The notes: generated by a model not told the origin, from the letters alone. Counted from the first letter of the stretch, positions 53,310-61,475 are shown. The stretch: 64,000 nt of DNA from Luteimicrobium sp042670205 (GCF_042670205.1 NZ_JBHUWD010000001.1:124001-188000); one strand, 5' to 3'. Program-made: numbers and translations.

Positions 53310-53699
53310 ATGGTGCACGACGGCCGCCGGACGAGCCCCCGCCGGATCACGGACCTCGCCGAGGGTGAGGTGTTCGTGTTCGGGTCGAACGCGTCCGGGG
53401 CGCACGGCGCCGGGGCCGCGCTGACGGCGTACGAACGGTTCGGCGCGGTCTGGGGCCAGGGCCACGGCCTCCAGGGGCGGTCGTACGGGATCGACACGAT
53501 GTCCGGCTGGGACGCGCTCGTCGCCGACGTCCGGGAGTTCCTCGCGTTCGCGCGCGAGCATCCGGAGCTGACGTTCCTGCTGACGCCCGTGGGTACGGGC
53601 ATCGCGGGCTGGGACGCCGCCGAGGTCGCGCCGCTCTTCGTGGACGCCCCCGACAACGTGCTGCTGCCGGAGTCGTTCGCGCCGCTCCTCGACCGCTGA
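53310..53699 (+). CDS. Small A1S_2505-like (phage non-structural-type) protein
   Basis: A 129-aa protein with the pattern EVFVFGSNASGAHGAGAALT followed by AYERFGAVWGQGHGLQGRSY, as seen in small bacterial and phage proteins annotated A1S_2505 family. The Gly-rich FGSNxxGxHGxGAA loop suggests nucleotide or ADP-ribose binding, like macro-domain proteins, and TFLLTPVGTGIAGW fits a second loop. Function is unknown. No phage genes lie nearby. Confidence 0.78.
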   Translation: MVHDGRRTSPRRITDLAEGEVFVFGSNASGAHGAGAALTAYERFGAVWGQGHGLQGRSYGIDTMSGWDALVADVREFLAFAREHPELTFLLTPVGTGIAGWDAAEVAPLFVDAPDNVLLPESFAPLLDR

Positions 53700-53733
53700 C
53701 CGCGGGGTCGCCGGAGGCCTCTAGGCTGGCCGC

Positions 53734-54420
53734 GTGACGACGACGACGCCCGCCCCCCTCACCGAGCTCCTCGACCCGGGCTGGGCGCGCGAGCTCGCAC
53801 CTGTCGAACCGGTCGTGCGCCGGATGGGCGAGTTCCTGCGTGCGGAGAACGCCGCGGGCCGCGGCTACCAGCCGTCCGGCTCGAACGTGCTGCGCGCGTT
53901 CACGTACCCGTTCGACGGCGTCCGCGTGCTCATCGTCGGCCAGGACCCGTACCCGACGCCCGGCCACCCGATGGGGCTGTCGTTCTCGGTCCAGCCGCAG
54001 GTACGCCCGCTGCCGGGGAGCCTGCGGAACATCTTCACCGAGCTGCACGACGACGTGGGCGTGCCCACGCCCTCGACCGGCGACCTCACGCCGTGGTGCG
54101 AGCAGGGCGTGATGCTTCTCAACAGGGTGCTGACGGTCGCGCCGGGCACCCCCGGGTCGCACCGCGGCCAGGGCTGGGAGGAGGTGACCGACCGGGCGAT
54201 CGACGCGCTCGCGGCGCGCGGCGGTCCGCTCGTCGCGATCCTGTGGGGACGCGACGCGCAGTCGCTGCGGCCTCGTCTGGGCGACATCCCGGTCGTCGCG
54301 ACGACGCACCCGTCACCGCTGTCCGCGTACCGCGGCTTCTTCGGCTCGAAGCCGTTCTCGCGCGTCAACGAGCTCCTCGCCCAGCAGGGCGCCGAGCCGA
54401 TCGACTGGACCCTGCCGTGA
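53734..54420 (+). CDS. ung: Uracil-DNA glycosylase (family 1)
   Basis: Removes uracil from DNA in base-excision repair. The 228-aa protein has the water-activating motif GQDPYPTPGHPMGLSFS at 69-85 (Asp71), RNIFTELHDDVG, VMLLNRVLTV and the minor-groove loop THPSPLSAYRGFFGSKPFSR. It starts at GTG 53734. Its stop overlaps the next start (GTGA), so the following gene is translationally coupled. Confidence 0.97.
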   Translation: MTTTTPAPLTELLDPGWARELAPVEPVVRRMGEFLRAENAAGRGYQPSGSNVLRAFTYPFDGVRVLIVGQDPYPTPGHPMGLSFSVQPQVRPLPGSLRNIFTELHDDVGVPTPSTGDLTPWCEQGVMLLNRVLTVAPGTPGSHRGQGWEEVTDRAIDALAARGGPLVAILWGRDAQSLRPRLGDIPVVATTHPSPLSAYRGFFGSKPFSRVNELLAQQGAEPIDWTLP

Positions 54421-54941
54421 ACGCCCCCGTGGGCGTGGAGCGGACCTGGTACGAGGTCGGCGGGCGGACCGACGACGTCGCGCTGGTCACCGAACGCTTC
54501 GCGACCGTCGCCTCCGCGCTCGGTCGGTACGTCGACGAGGCCGACGTCGACCTCCGGGTCGAGCGCACGGATCTTCCGGCCGTCGTGGGGACCGCGATCG
54601 CGTCGCTCCGCGCACGGCGCCGCGGACGGTGGGCCCGGCACGTCCACGTGCGGGTGGCCGAGCGTGGCAGGGGGGTCGACGACCCGTCGGACGACCCGCA
54701 GGTCCGGCGGGCGCGCGCCGACGTGCGTCGCGTGGCCGCGTACACCCACGTCACACTCGTCGGCGCCGACGGCGCGCTCGTCGCCGCCGTCCACGACGGC
54801 CTCGTGACGGCCGCGCTGACCCCGGTCGAGGTGGCGCTCGTGACGTCGAGGCTCGTCGAGCAGCCGAAGGAGATCGTGTCCCCGCCGACCGGGCTCGCCG
54901 CGCTGCTGTCGCTCCGCCCGCGCGGTCCGGAGCGGTCGTGA
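54417..54941 (+). CDS. Conserved-looking protein of unknown function between ung and a phosphatase
   Basis: A 174-aa product starting at GTG 54417 (VNAPVGVERTWYEVGGRTDD). I do not recognise a family. It is mixed alpha/beta, with a basic middle (SLRARRRGRWARHVHVRVAE) and a Val-rich C-terminal half (AAYTHVTLVGADGALVAAVH). No signal or TM segment is seen. GTGA overlaps with both neighbours place it in one operon with ung and the phosphatase. Confidence 0.75.
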   Translation: MNAPVGVERTWYEVGGRTDDVALVTERFATVASALGRYVDEADVDLRVERTDLPAVVGTAIASLRARRRGRWARHVHVRVAERGRGVDDPSDDPQVRRARADVRRVAAYTHVTLVGADGALVAAVHDGLVTAALTPVEVALVTSRLVEQPKEIVSPPTGLAALLSLRPRGPERS

Positions 54942-55606
54942 CGGCACCGCCCGGAAGGGCCGGCTCCCCCCGCGAGGTGCTGGTCGTCCGGCACGGTGAG
55001 GCATACAACACGGTCGCTCCTGACGGACGCCGCGCCGTCCCCGATCCCTCGAACCCGCCGCTGACGGCCCGCGGCGAGGCGCAGGCCGCGCTCGTCGCGA
55101 CCGTGGTCTCCGCCTTCGCGCCCGACGTCGCCGTCTCGAGCCCGTTCCTGCGCGCCGCGCAGACCGGTGCCGCGGCGCTCGCGGACGTCGTCGTGCCGGC
55201 GGAGCTGGACGTCCGGCTGTGCGAGCACTTCGTGTACGACCCGATGCGTGCTTTCGCCGGCATCGACCTCGCCGACTACCGAGCTCGGTTCGGCGGGCTG
55301 TACGCGATCGACGACGCCCTGGGGGACCGGGCGAGCTACCCGCCGTTCCCCGAGGACGACTCCTCGGTGACCCGGCGGATCGCGTCGCTGGCCGACGGGT
55401 GGCGCGCGCGGCATGACTGGTCGCGGGCGGTGTTCGTGGGGCACGGCGCGACCGTGTCGGAGCTCGTCCGGGCGCTCGTGCCGAGCGCCTCGGTGGTGGC
55501 GCCCGACGTCGGGCACTGCTCCGTGACGCGCCTCGTCGAGAGGCCGGACGGGGAGTGGGACGTGGTCTGGCTGTTCGACGTCGCGCACCTCGCGGCGGGG
55601 GAGTGA
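54938..55606 (+). CDS. Histidine phosphatase (phosphoglycerate mutase-like)
   Basis: A 222-aa branch-1 histidine phosphatase. The catalytic RHGE motif is at residues 18-21 (LVVRHGEAYNT), SSPFLRAAQTGAAAL follows, the second His lies in VFVGHGATVSELVRALV, and a late VGHCSVTRL completes the site. Substrate specificity cannot be told; many members are broad phosphatases. It starts at GTG 54938 within a GTGA overlap with the upstream gene. Confidence 0.92.
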   Translation: MTAPPGRAGSPREVLVVRHGEAYNTVAPDGRRAVPDPSNPPLTARGEAQAALVATVVSAFAPDVAVSSPFLRAAQTGAAALADVVVPAELDVRLCEHFVYDPMRAFAGIDLADYRARFGGLYAIDDALGDRASYPPFPEDDSSVTRRIASLADGWRARHDWSRAVFVGHGATVSELVRALVPSASVVAPDVGHCSVTRLVERPDGEWDVVWLFDVAHLAAGE

Positions 55607-55628
55607 GCCGCTCGCGCGTGGCCATGTG

Positions 55629-55650
55629 ACAGCACTTATATAAGTGCTGT
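55629..55650. promoter_or_regulatory. Perfect 22-bp palindrome, probable MarR operator
   Basis: The arm ACAGCACTTAT is followed directly by its exact complement, giving a 22-bp palindrome with no spacer. It ends 12 bp before the marR-type start codon, where it would cover the promoter core. Confidence 0.85.
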
Positions 55651-55662
55651 TACGATCCTGTC

Positions 55663-56199
55663 ATGCCCTCTGAGCGCCCCATGCCCGCGCGCCTGCAGCA
55701 GGCCGTCTGGCGGCCCCTCACGCTCCTCATGCGGGACCTCGACGACCAGATCGCCTCGCTCTACACGACCGCCGGGATCGAGGGCCTCAAACCCCGGTAC
55801 TCGCTCCCGCTCGTCTGGCTCGACGAAGCCGGCCCCCTCACGATCCGCGCGCTCGCCGAGCGTTGCGACGTCACGCACTCAGCGATGAGCCAGACGGTCT
55901 CCGCGATGCGCGACGCCGAGCTCGTGCGCACCGTGAGCGGGCCCGACGCACGCACGCGCCTCGTCGAGCTCACCGACCACGGCCGCTCGCTCGTGGACTA
56001 CCTCGTCGACGAGTGGAACGCCACGGAGGCGGCGATCCGCGAGCTCGAGGCCGAGCTTCCGTACCCGCTCACCCGCGTCGTGGACGACATCCACGCCGCG
56101 CTCGCCCGCCGCTCGTTCCCCGACCGCATCGCCGCCCGGATGACCCCGCGACGCCCCGCCGCCGCCGGGCCGGACGCAGCGGCCACCGACCCGTCGTGA
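55663..56199 (+). CDS. MarR family transcriptional regulator
   Basis: A 178-aa winged-helix regulator. The core is LPLVWLDEAGPLTIRALAER then CDVTHSAMSQTVSAMRDAEL, followed by the wing RTVSGPDARTRLVELTDHGR. It overlaps the MFS transporter gene by GTGA, so regulator and exporter form one operon that is probably autorepressed through the upstream palindrome. Antibiotic or small-aromatic sensing is a family-level inference. Confidence 0.93.
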   Translation: MPSERPMPARLQQAVWRPLTLLMRDLDDQIASLYTTAGIEGLKPRYSLPLVWLDEAGPLTIRALAERCDVTHSAMSQTVSAMRDAELVRTVSGPDARTRLVELTDHGRSLVDYLVDEWNATEAAIRELEAELPYPLTRVVDDIHAALARRSFPDRIAARMTPRRPAAAGPDAAATDPS

Positions 56200-57488
56200 G
56201 CGTCCTCACCGCCCTCGTCGACGTCCGTCCGCTCAAGGACGCTCCCTTCCGCCGGCTGTGGCTCGGCTCGACGGGAAGCCAGCTCGGCAGCCAGATGACC
56301 GCCACCGCGGTCATGCTCCAGCTCTGGGACGACACCGGCAGCACCGCGTGGACCGGAGCCGTCGGTCTCGCCCACGTGATCCCGCTGGTGGCGGTCGGGC
56401 TGCTGGCCGGGTCGTTCGCCGACCGCCACGACCGCCGCCGCATCGTCCTCGGGGCCACCGTCGCTCAGCTCGTCGTCTCCGGGGCGCTCGTCGCGCAGGC
56501 CCTCGCGGGCGGCCTCCCGCCGGCCGCGCTGCTCGTCCTCGTCGCCCTCCAGACGACGGCCGGCTCCGCGGGCGGGCCCGCCAGCCGCACCTTCGCGCCG
56601 GCGCTCCTCGGACCCGGTCGCCTCGCCGCGGGATTCGCGCTCATGGGCATGTCGTTCCAGCTCGCCGTGCTGCTCGGACCGGCGCTCGCGGGCCTCATCG
56701 CCGGCGTGTGGGGCGTCGCGGTCTGCTACCTCGTCGACGCCGTCAGCTTCCTCGGGTCCCTCTACGCCGTCTGGCGGCTGCCGGCGCTCCGCGCCGAACG
56801 GACCGACGCCCCCACGCGCGGCGCGTGGGCCACCGGGATCCGCGACGCCGTCGACGGCCTGCGGTACGTCGGGAAGCACCAGCTCGTGCGCGCAGCGTTC
56901 GTCGTGGACCTCGCGGCGACCGTCCTCGCGATGCCGGTCAGCCTCTTCCCCGCCCTCAACGACGAGCGCTTCGGGGGAGCCCCCCAGACCTTCGGCCTGT
57001 TCGCCGCGGCGCTCGCGGGCGGCGGGATCGTCGCGAACGTGCTGTCCGGGACGTTCACGCGCCGCGGCAGACCCGGCGCGACGATGCTCGTCGGTGCGAT
57101 CTGCTGGGGCGTGTTCCTCGCTGCGGCCGGAGCAGTGCAGTCCGGCTGGGCCACCCTGCTGTTCCTGGCCCTCGCGGGCGCCTCGGACACGACCTCCGTG
57201 GTGTCCCGCGGGACCCTCGTCCAGACCGTCACCCCCGACGCCTACCGCGGGCGGGTGGCCGCTGCCGAGATCGCCGTCGGTGCGGGCGGTCCGGACCTCG
57301 GGAACCTCCGCGGCGGGCTCGTCGCCGGGGTCACCTCACCGACCGTCGCCATGGTCAGCGGCGGGATCGCGTGCGTGGCCGTCGTCGGGGCGCTCGCCAC
57401 GCGAGTACGCGGCCTGCGGTCCTACCGCGTGCCGATCGAGGAGCCGCAGCCCGTCGCCGGGAGCGGCGTCAGTACACCATCCCCATAG
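56196..57488 (+). CDS. MFS transporter (putative drug exporter)
   Basis: A 430-aa major-facilitator protein, 10-12 TM helices, of the enterobactin-exporter-like MFS_3 type. It has RRLWLGSTGSQLGSQMTATA at the N-terminus, the loop motif GSFADRHDRRRIVLG between TM2 and TM3, and GASDTTSVVSRGTLVQTVTP later. It starts at GTG 56196 within the marR stop and ends overlapping the convergent trpS by 20 bp. Efflux of a compound sensed by the MarR protein is likely. Confidence 0.92.
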   Translation: MSVLTALVDVRPLKDAPFRRLWLGSTGSQLGSQMTATAVMLQLWDDTGSTAWTGAVGLAHVIPLVAVGLLAGSFADRHDRRRIVLGATVAQLVVSGALVAQALAGGLPPAALLVLVALQTTAGSAGGPASRTFAPALLGPGRLAAGFALMGMSFQLAVLLGPALAGLIAGVWGVAVCYLVDAVSFLGSLYAVWRLPALRAERTDAPTRGAWATGIRDAVDGLRYVGKHQLVRAAFVVDLAATVLAMPVSLFPALNDERFGGAPQTFGLFAAALAGGGIVANVLSGTFTRRGRPGATMLVGAICWGVFLAAAGAVQSGWATLLFLALAGASDTTSVVSRGTLVQTVTPDAYRGRVAAAEIAVGAGGPDLGNLRGGLVAGVTSPTVAMVSGGIACVAVVGALATRVRGLRSYRVPIEEPQPVAGSGVSTPSP

Positions 57489-58554
57489 CGGCGCGGACCT
57501 CGTCGAGCGTCTTCTCGGCGACCTCGTTGGCCCGGTCGTTCCCGCGGCGCAGCACCTCGCTGACGTAGCCCGGGTCGGCGGCGAGCTCGGCACGGCGGGC
57601 GCGGTGCGCGGCGAAACGCTCGTTCACGGCCTCGGTGACGAACGCCTTGAGCGCGCCGCCGCCGCCGTCGCCGATCTCCTCGGCGATCTGCACCGGGTCA
57701 CCGTCCGTGCACAGCGCCGCCGACGTGAGGAGCGCGGAGACGCCCGGCCGGTTCTCCGGGTCGAACGTGATGTGGCGGTCCGAGTCGGTCGGTGCCTTGC
57801 GGATGATCTTCGCGGTCTCGTCCGCGGTCATGCCGAGCGCGATCGTGTTGCCGTACGACTTCGACATCTTGCGGCCGTCGAGGCCGGGGATCTCGGGCGA
57901 CTCCGACAGGAGCGCCTGCGGCTCCGGGAACACCGGGTTCTTCTTGGCGTAGCGCTCGTTGAAGCGCCGCGCGACGACGCGGGTCTGCTCGATGTGGGGG
58001 AGCTGGTCCTTGCCGACCGGGACCAGGTTGCCCTTGCAGAACAGGATGTCCGCGGCCTGGTGCACCGGGTAGGTCAGCAGCAGCCCGGACAGCGCCCGCT
58101 CCGACGCCGCCAGCTCGGCCTTCACCGTGGGGTTCCGGAGGAGCTCGGCCTCCGTGACGAGCGACAGGAAGGGCAGCAGGAGCTGGTTCAGCGCCGGCAC
58201 CGCGGAGTGCGTGAAGATCGTCGACCGGTCCGGGTCGATCCCGGCCGCGACGTAGTCGAGCACGAGGCCTCGGACGTTCTCCTGGATGTTCCCGGTCGTC
58301 TCGCGGTCCGTGATGACCTGGTAGTCAGCGACCAGCACCCACGTCTCCACGCCCTGGTCCTGCAGGACGACGCGCGACGCGATCGTGCCGAAGTAGTGCC
58401 CGAGGTGGAGCGCGCCCGTGGGGCGGTCACCCGTCAGGACGCGGTAACGCTCGGGGTGCGCGTCGAGGTCCGAACGGATCGCCTCGGTGCGGCGGAGCGA
58501 CTCGGCGAACGTGTCGGACGTCGCGGTGGCGGGGGAGCTGGCGGTGCTGGACAC
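57469..58554 (-). CDS. trpS: Tryptophan-tRNA ligase
   Basis: Class I aminoacyl-tRNA synthetase that charges tRNA-Trp. The 361-aa protein has the HIGH-type motif GALHLGHY (HLGH at 50-53), the Trp-pocket region FTHSAVPALNQLLLPFLSLV, YPVHQAADILFCKGNLVPVG and the KMSKS loop GRKMSKSYGN near 227-231. I chose GTG 58554 (VSSTASSPATATSDTFAESL); the longer frame upstream has no similarity. Its 3' end overlaps the MFS gene by 20 bp. Confidence 0.96.
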   Translation of the reverse strand: MSSTASSPATATSDTFAESLRRTEAIRSDLDAHPERYRVLTGDRPTGALHLGHYFGTIASRVVLQDQGVETWVLVADYQVITDRETTGNIQENVRGLVLDYVAAGIDPDRSTIFTHSAVPALNQLLLPFLSLVTEAELLRNPTVKAELAASERALSGLLLTYPVHQAADILFCKGNLVPVGKDQLPHIEQTRVVARRFNERYAKKNPVFPEPQALLSESPEIPGLDGRKMSKSYGNTIALGMTADETAKIIRKAPTDSDRHITFDPENRPGVSALLTSAALCTDGDPVQIAEEIGDGGGGALKAFVTEAVNERFAAHRARRAELAADPGYVSEVLRRGNDRANEVAEKTLDEVRAAMGMVY

Positions 58555-58583
58555 GTCCCCGAGGGTATCGCGGCGCGCCTGTC

Positions 58584-59564
58584 TCACCCCCGTGCGTCCA
58601 CGGGTCGCGCGGCGAGGTAGGCGTCGACGGTCGAGCGGACGGCGTCGTCGAACGGGGTGGGTTCGAGGCCCAGGGCCGCGTCGCTCGCGGACGAGTCCAT
58701 GACGAGCGGGCGCGTGAACAGGTGGACCATCTCGGCGACGCCGCGCATCTGCCGGCTCCCGATCCCGACGACGCGCAGGACCCACCCCGGGACGGCGGAG
58801 ACCGTCGGCGCGGGACGTCCGGCGGCGAGCGCGTAGGCGGCGGCGATCTCGCGCTGGCTGCAGGTCGCGGCGACGGGGGCGAACCAGATGCCGTCCGTCG
58901 CGCCGTCAGCGGCACCGGTCGAGCGGTGGTGGTCACGGGCGAGCTCGCCGGCGCGAATCATCGCGGCGCCCAGGTCGGGCAGGTAGGTCCAGGAGTGGGG
59001 GAGGTCGGCGCGCCCGATCGGCCGCACGGTGCCGCCCGACGTCGCCGGGCCGAGCATGCGATCGCCGGCGTGGGCGTTGGCGCCGGCCCCGGGGCCGAAG
59101 TAGTCGGACGCGACGACGCTCGCGGTCGGGACGGGTGACGCGGCGCGCGCGGCCAGGAGCTGCGCGCGCACACCGGGCTTGCCGCCTGTCGCGTCGTGCC
59201 GGGTCGCCTCGGTGATGGTGCCGGACCCGTCGAACGCGTACAGGCTCTCCGGAAACACGACGACGGCGCCCGCGGCCTCGGCGGCCGCGAGGACGGTGCG
59301 CTCCGCGGCAGGCAGTTCGCGGGCCCAGACCTTCGCGTCGTACGCGGAAGCGTGGATGCAGTAGTGGATGATCTCGGCGTCCTGGACGGCCGCGGCGAGG
59401 GCGCCGGCGTCGGTGACGTCGACCTTCCGGCGCTCGACGAGCGGGTGGTCGAGGCCCGAGCCGGACCGGGTGAGGACCCGGACGGGCATCCCCTGCGAGA
59501 CGTACTGGCGGGCGACGGCGGTGCCGATCGGTCCGGCTCCGGCGATGACGACGGTCATGGTCAT
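58584..59564 (-). CDS. NAD-dependent epimerase/dehydratase family protein
   Basis: A 326-aa extended-SDR (NmrA/epimerase-like) protein. The cofactor loop GAGPIGTAVARQYV is at residues 8-21, DAEIIHYCIHASAYDAKVWA and VVFPESLYAFDGSGTITEAT follow, and the active-site region ASDYFGPGAGANAH is near 155. SWTYLPDLGAAMI is typical. The usual YxxxK pair is not clear, so catalysis may be lost or altered. It diverges from a TetR gene with matching operators on each side of the gap. Confidence 0.87.
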   Translation of the reverse strand: MTMTVVIAGAGPIGTAVARQYVSQGMPVRVLTRSGSGLDHPLVERRKVDVTDAGALAAAVQDAEIIHYCIHASAYDAKVWARELPAAERTVLAAAEAAGAVVVFPESLYAFDGSGTITEATRHDATGGKPGVRAQLLAARAASPVPTASVVASDYFGPGAGANAHAGDRMLGPATSGGTVRPIGRADLPHSWTYLPDLGAAMIRAGELARDHHRSTGAADGATDGIWFAPVAATCSQREIAAAYALAAGRPAPTVSAVPGWVLRVVGIGSRQMRGVAEMVHLFTRPLVMDSSASDAALGLEPTPFDDAVRSTVDAYLAARPVDARG

Positions 59565-59575
59565 GTCCTATCTGT

Positions 59576-59644
59576 GAGCAGTGCTCTCGGTTGCTGACGA
59601 CACGAGCATGCACCTGCATCGTCCGAAAAGCAAGAGCGGTGCTC
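59576..59644. promoter_or_regulatory. Twin palindromic operators between epimerase and tetR genes
   Basis: GAGCA-G-TGCTC at 59576-59586 and GAGC-GGT-GCTC at 59634-59644, 58 bp apart. Flanking bases extend both (GTGAGCA... and ...TGCTCAC). One lies 12 bp from the epimerase start, the other 40 bp before the TetR start. Confidence 0.65.
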
Positions 59645-59683
59645 ACTTTTGTGTCCCACGACCTCGTGGGGCAGGATCAGGGG

Positions 59684-60373
59684 ATGGCACCCACGCCCCG
59701 GCAGCTCGCCCGAGAGCACACGATGCGCGAGATCGTGCGGATCGGCCGCTCCCAGCTCGCGACCGTCGGCCCCGCGGACCTCTCCCTGCGCGCCGTCGCG
59801 CGGGAGCTCGGTGTCGTGTCGTCCGCGGTGTACCGGTACGTCAGCAGCCGCGACGAGCTGCTCACCCTCCTCATCGTCGACGCCTACGACGAGCTCGGCG
59901 ACGCGGTCGACACCGCCCTCGCCGACGCCCCCGGTGCCCCGCGCGACCGCCTCCTCACGGCGACCCGAGCCGTCCGGAGCTGGGGGCTCGGCGACCCGTC
60001 GAGCTACGCCCTCCTGTACGGGACCCCCGTCCCCGGGTACGCGGCGCCGGCCGACCTCACCACCCAGCCGGGGACCCGGGTCGTGCTGGCCCTGATGCAG
60101 ATCGTCGTCGACGCCTCGGAGGCGGGCAGGCTGCAACCCCAGCAGCGCGAGGTCCCGGACGGCGTCCGCGCGGACATGGAGCGCCTGCGCGCCGAGTTCG
60201 GCTTCGAGCTCCCGGTGCGGGCGATGGCGGCCGCGTTCCAGCTCTGGTCGGGCCTCTTCGGGCTCGTCTCGTTCGACGTCTTCGACCAGTGGGGCCCCGA
60301 CACGCTCACCGACCGGGACGGCTTCTTCGACTACCAGGTCGGGCTGCTGGCCGACCTCGTGGGGCTCGCGTAG
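59684..60373 (+). CDS. TetR family regulator with WHG domain
   Basis: A 229-aa regulator. The helix-turn-helix covers about 13-60 (MREIVRIGRSQLATVGPADL, SLRAVARELGVVSSAVYRYV). The C-terminal domain carries WGLGDPSSYALLYGTPVPGY, typical of the WHG-domain TetR group. AGGATCAGGGG precedes ATG 59684. It is divergent from the epimerase gene, the likely target. Confidence 0.93.
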   Translation: MAPTPRQLAREHTMREIVRIGRSQLATVGPADLSLRAVARELGVVSSAVYRYVSSRDELLTLLIVDAYDELGDAVDTALADAPGAPRDRLLTATRAVRSWGLGDPSSYALLYGTPVPGYAAPADLTTQPGTRVVLALMQIVVDASEAGRLQPQQREVPDGVRADMERLRAEFGFELPVRAMAAAFQLWSGLFGLVSFDVFDQWGPDTLTDRDGFFDYQVGLLADLVGLA

Positions 60374-60674
60374 GCGACGTGCCCGCAGGCGCAGCCGGCC
60401 GTCGTCGGGCATGAGAAAGCCCGTGGGCTGGCGGTCTGGTCCCCCATGGAAAGGGAGGACCGCCTGTCGCGGTGGACGATTCCGCGACACCCACGGGCCC
60501 GGTGATGGCGTTGGTTTCGCCAGCTCGTCCGGAGACGTGCCGCGCGAGCTAGCGCGCGATCACCTCATGCGTCCGAAGAGTCTTCACTGGTCGGATCACC
60601 TCCTTTCCCATGTGCCGACGACGCTACGCCCGCACCTCGTCCCGAGCCAAGCAATTTCGCCGACGGGGGAGCGG
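60374..60674. other. Convergent intergenic region containing a structured element
   Basis: 301 bp between the 3' ends of the TetR and lipoprotein genes. No convincing gene longer than 12 codons is present. It contains a TGCCCG/CGGGCA hairpin (60380-60411), the three-way junction at 60419-60498, a small TGGCG/CGCCA hairpin (60506-60522), a CGCGC-GAGCTA-GCGCG hairpin (60541-60556) and the tract GGATCACCTCCTTTC (60593-60607). Confidence 0.75.
60419..60498. ncRNA. Candidate structured RNA: perfect three-way junction
   Basis: P1 pairs GCCCGTGGG (60419-60427) with CCCACGGGC (60490-60498). P2 pairs GGCGGTC (60430-60436) with GACCGCC (60458-60464), extended by TCCC/GGGA inside. P3 pairs TGTCGCGG (60465-60472) with CCGCGACA (60482-60489). 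There are no mismatches in the three main helices, and only two unpaired bases in the junction. The strand cannot be decided. No known RNA family is recognised. It could also be a complex terminator or a DNA cruciform. Confidence 0.45.
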
Positions 60675-61406
60675 TCAGTCCGCGCCCGGCTGGATGGCCT
60701 GCGTCTGGAGGAGCTGGACCTTGGTGCTCGTGCACGCCGTGAGGCCCGACGCCTTGACGAAGATCGAGTGCGTCTCGCCCGGCACGTACACGCGCAGGCC
60801 GTCGGCCTTCTTCGGCTTGCAGGTGCTCGCCGGGTAGTTCGCGGCCTGGCCGATCCGCAGCGGGGCGTGCGCGTGCCCGTTCGGCAGGAGGGTCACGGTG
60901 GCGTGCGGGCTCGACCGGTCGAAGGTCGCTGCCGCGCCGAGCTGCGTGCCGTTGCTGTCACCCACGAACGACACTCCCGGCCAGCCTTGCAGCTGGCAGG
61001 GCGCGCTGCCCGTGTTCTTCAGGACGAGGAACGGGAACGTGCTCCCCGCGCCGCCGCCGTCGCCCTCGGTGAGGGTCCCGGTGAGGTGGTCGGCGGTGCA
61101 GCGGGCGACCCGCAGCGAGCTGGGCGTCGGCGTGGAGCCGGTGCCCGTCGTCGTGCGCGGCGTGGCGTCCGGGGCCGGGACTGTGGTGGGTGGGGCGCTG
61201 TCCGCAGCGCCGGCCGTGTCGGCGGGGGCCGGGGCGGACGTCGGGGTCGACCCGGCGTCAGCGGGCGCGCTCGACGCGGCGCCGCCTCCGTCGTTGTCGC
61301 AGGCGGCGAGCGTGCCTGCGCTCAGCAGTCCGACGACGACGAGCGCGACCGCGCCCGTGGTCGTCCGCGCCAGGTGCGGCGCGTGCAGGGGGTGTCGACG
61401 AGTCAT
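60675..61406 (-). CDS. DUF4232 lipoprotein
   Basis: A 243-aa exported lipoprotein. The signal peptide (TTTGAVALVVVGLLSAGTL) ends in lipobox LAAC with the lipidated Cys36. A Ser/Ala/Pro/Thr-rich linker (40-95) leads to the DUF4232 domain (LRVARCTADHLTGTL, FLVLKNTGSAPCQLQGWPGV, APLRIGQAANYPASTCKPKK). That domain is a beta-sandwich of unknown function common in actinobacteria, with paired Cys. I chose ATG 61406. It lies 69 bp upstream of the histidine kinase stop side and is transcribed away from it, so it may follow the two-component genes in one transcript. Confidence 0.9.
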   Translation of the reverse strand: MTRRHPLHAPHLARTTTGAVALVVVGLLSAGTLAACDNDGGGAASSAPADAGSTPTSAPAPADTAGAADSAPPTTVPAPDATPRTTTGTGSTPTPSSLRVARCTADHLTGTLTEGDGGGAGSTFPFLVLKNTGSAPCQLQGWPGVSFVGDSNGTQLGAAATFDRSSPHATVTLLPNGHAHAPLRIGQAANYPASTCKPKKADGLRVYVPGETHSIFVKASGLTACTSTKVQLLQTQAIQPGAD

Positions 61407-61475
61407 GCCTCGAGTCTCGTCCCGGGTCCATGAGGGGAGCATGAGGGCGTCCCTCACGGTGTGCTCACGCACCTG

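Noticed and set aside
53310..53699. Prophage region suggested by the A1S_2505-like protein
   Set aside because: No integrase, structural or lysis genes lie around it; neighbours are ordinary chromosomal genes.
60593..60607. Fragment of a 16S rRNA gene
   Set aside because: Only 15 bases match, and the preceding bases do not continue the 16S 3' domain.
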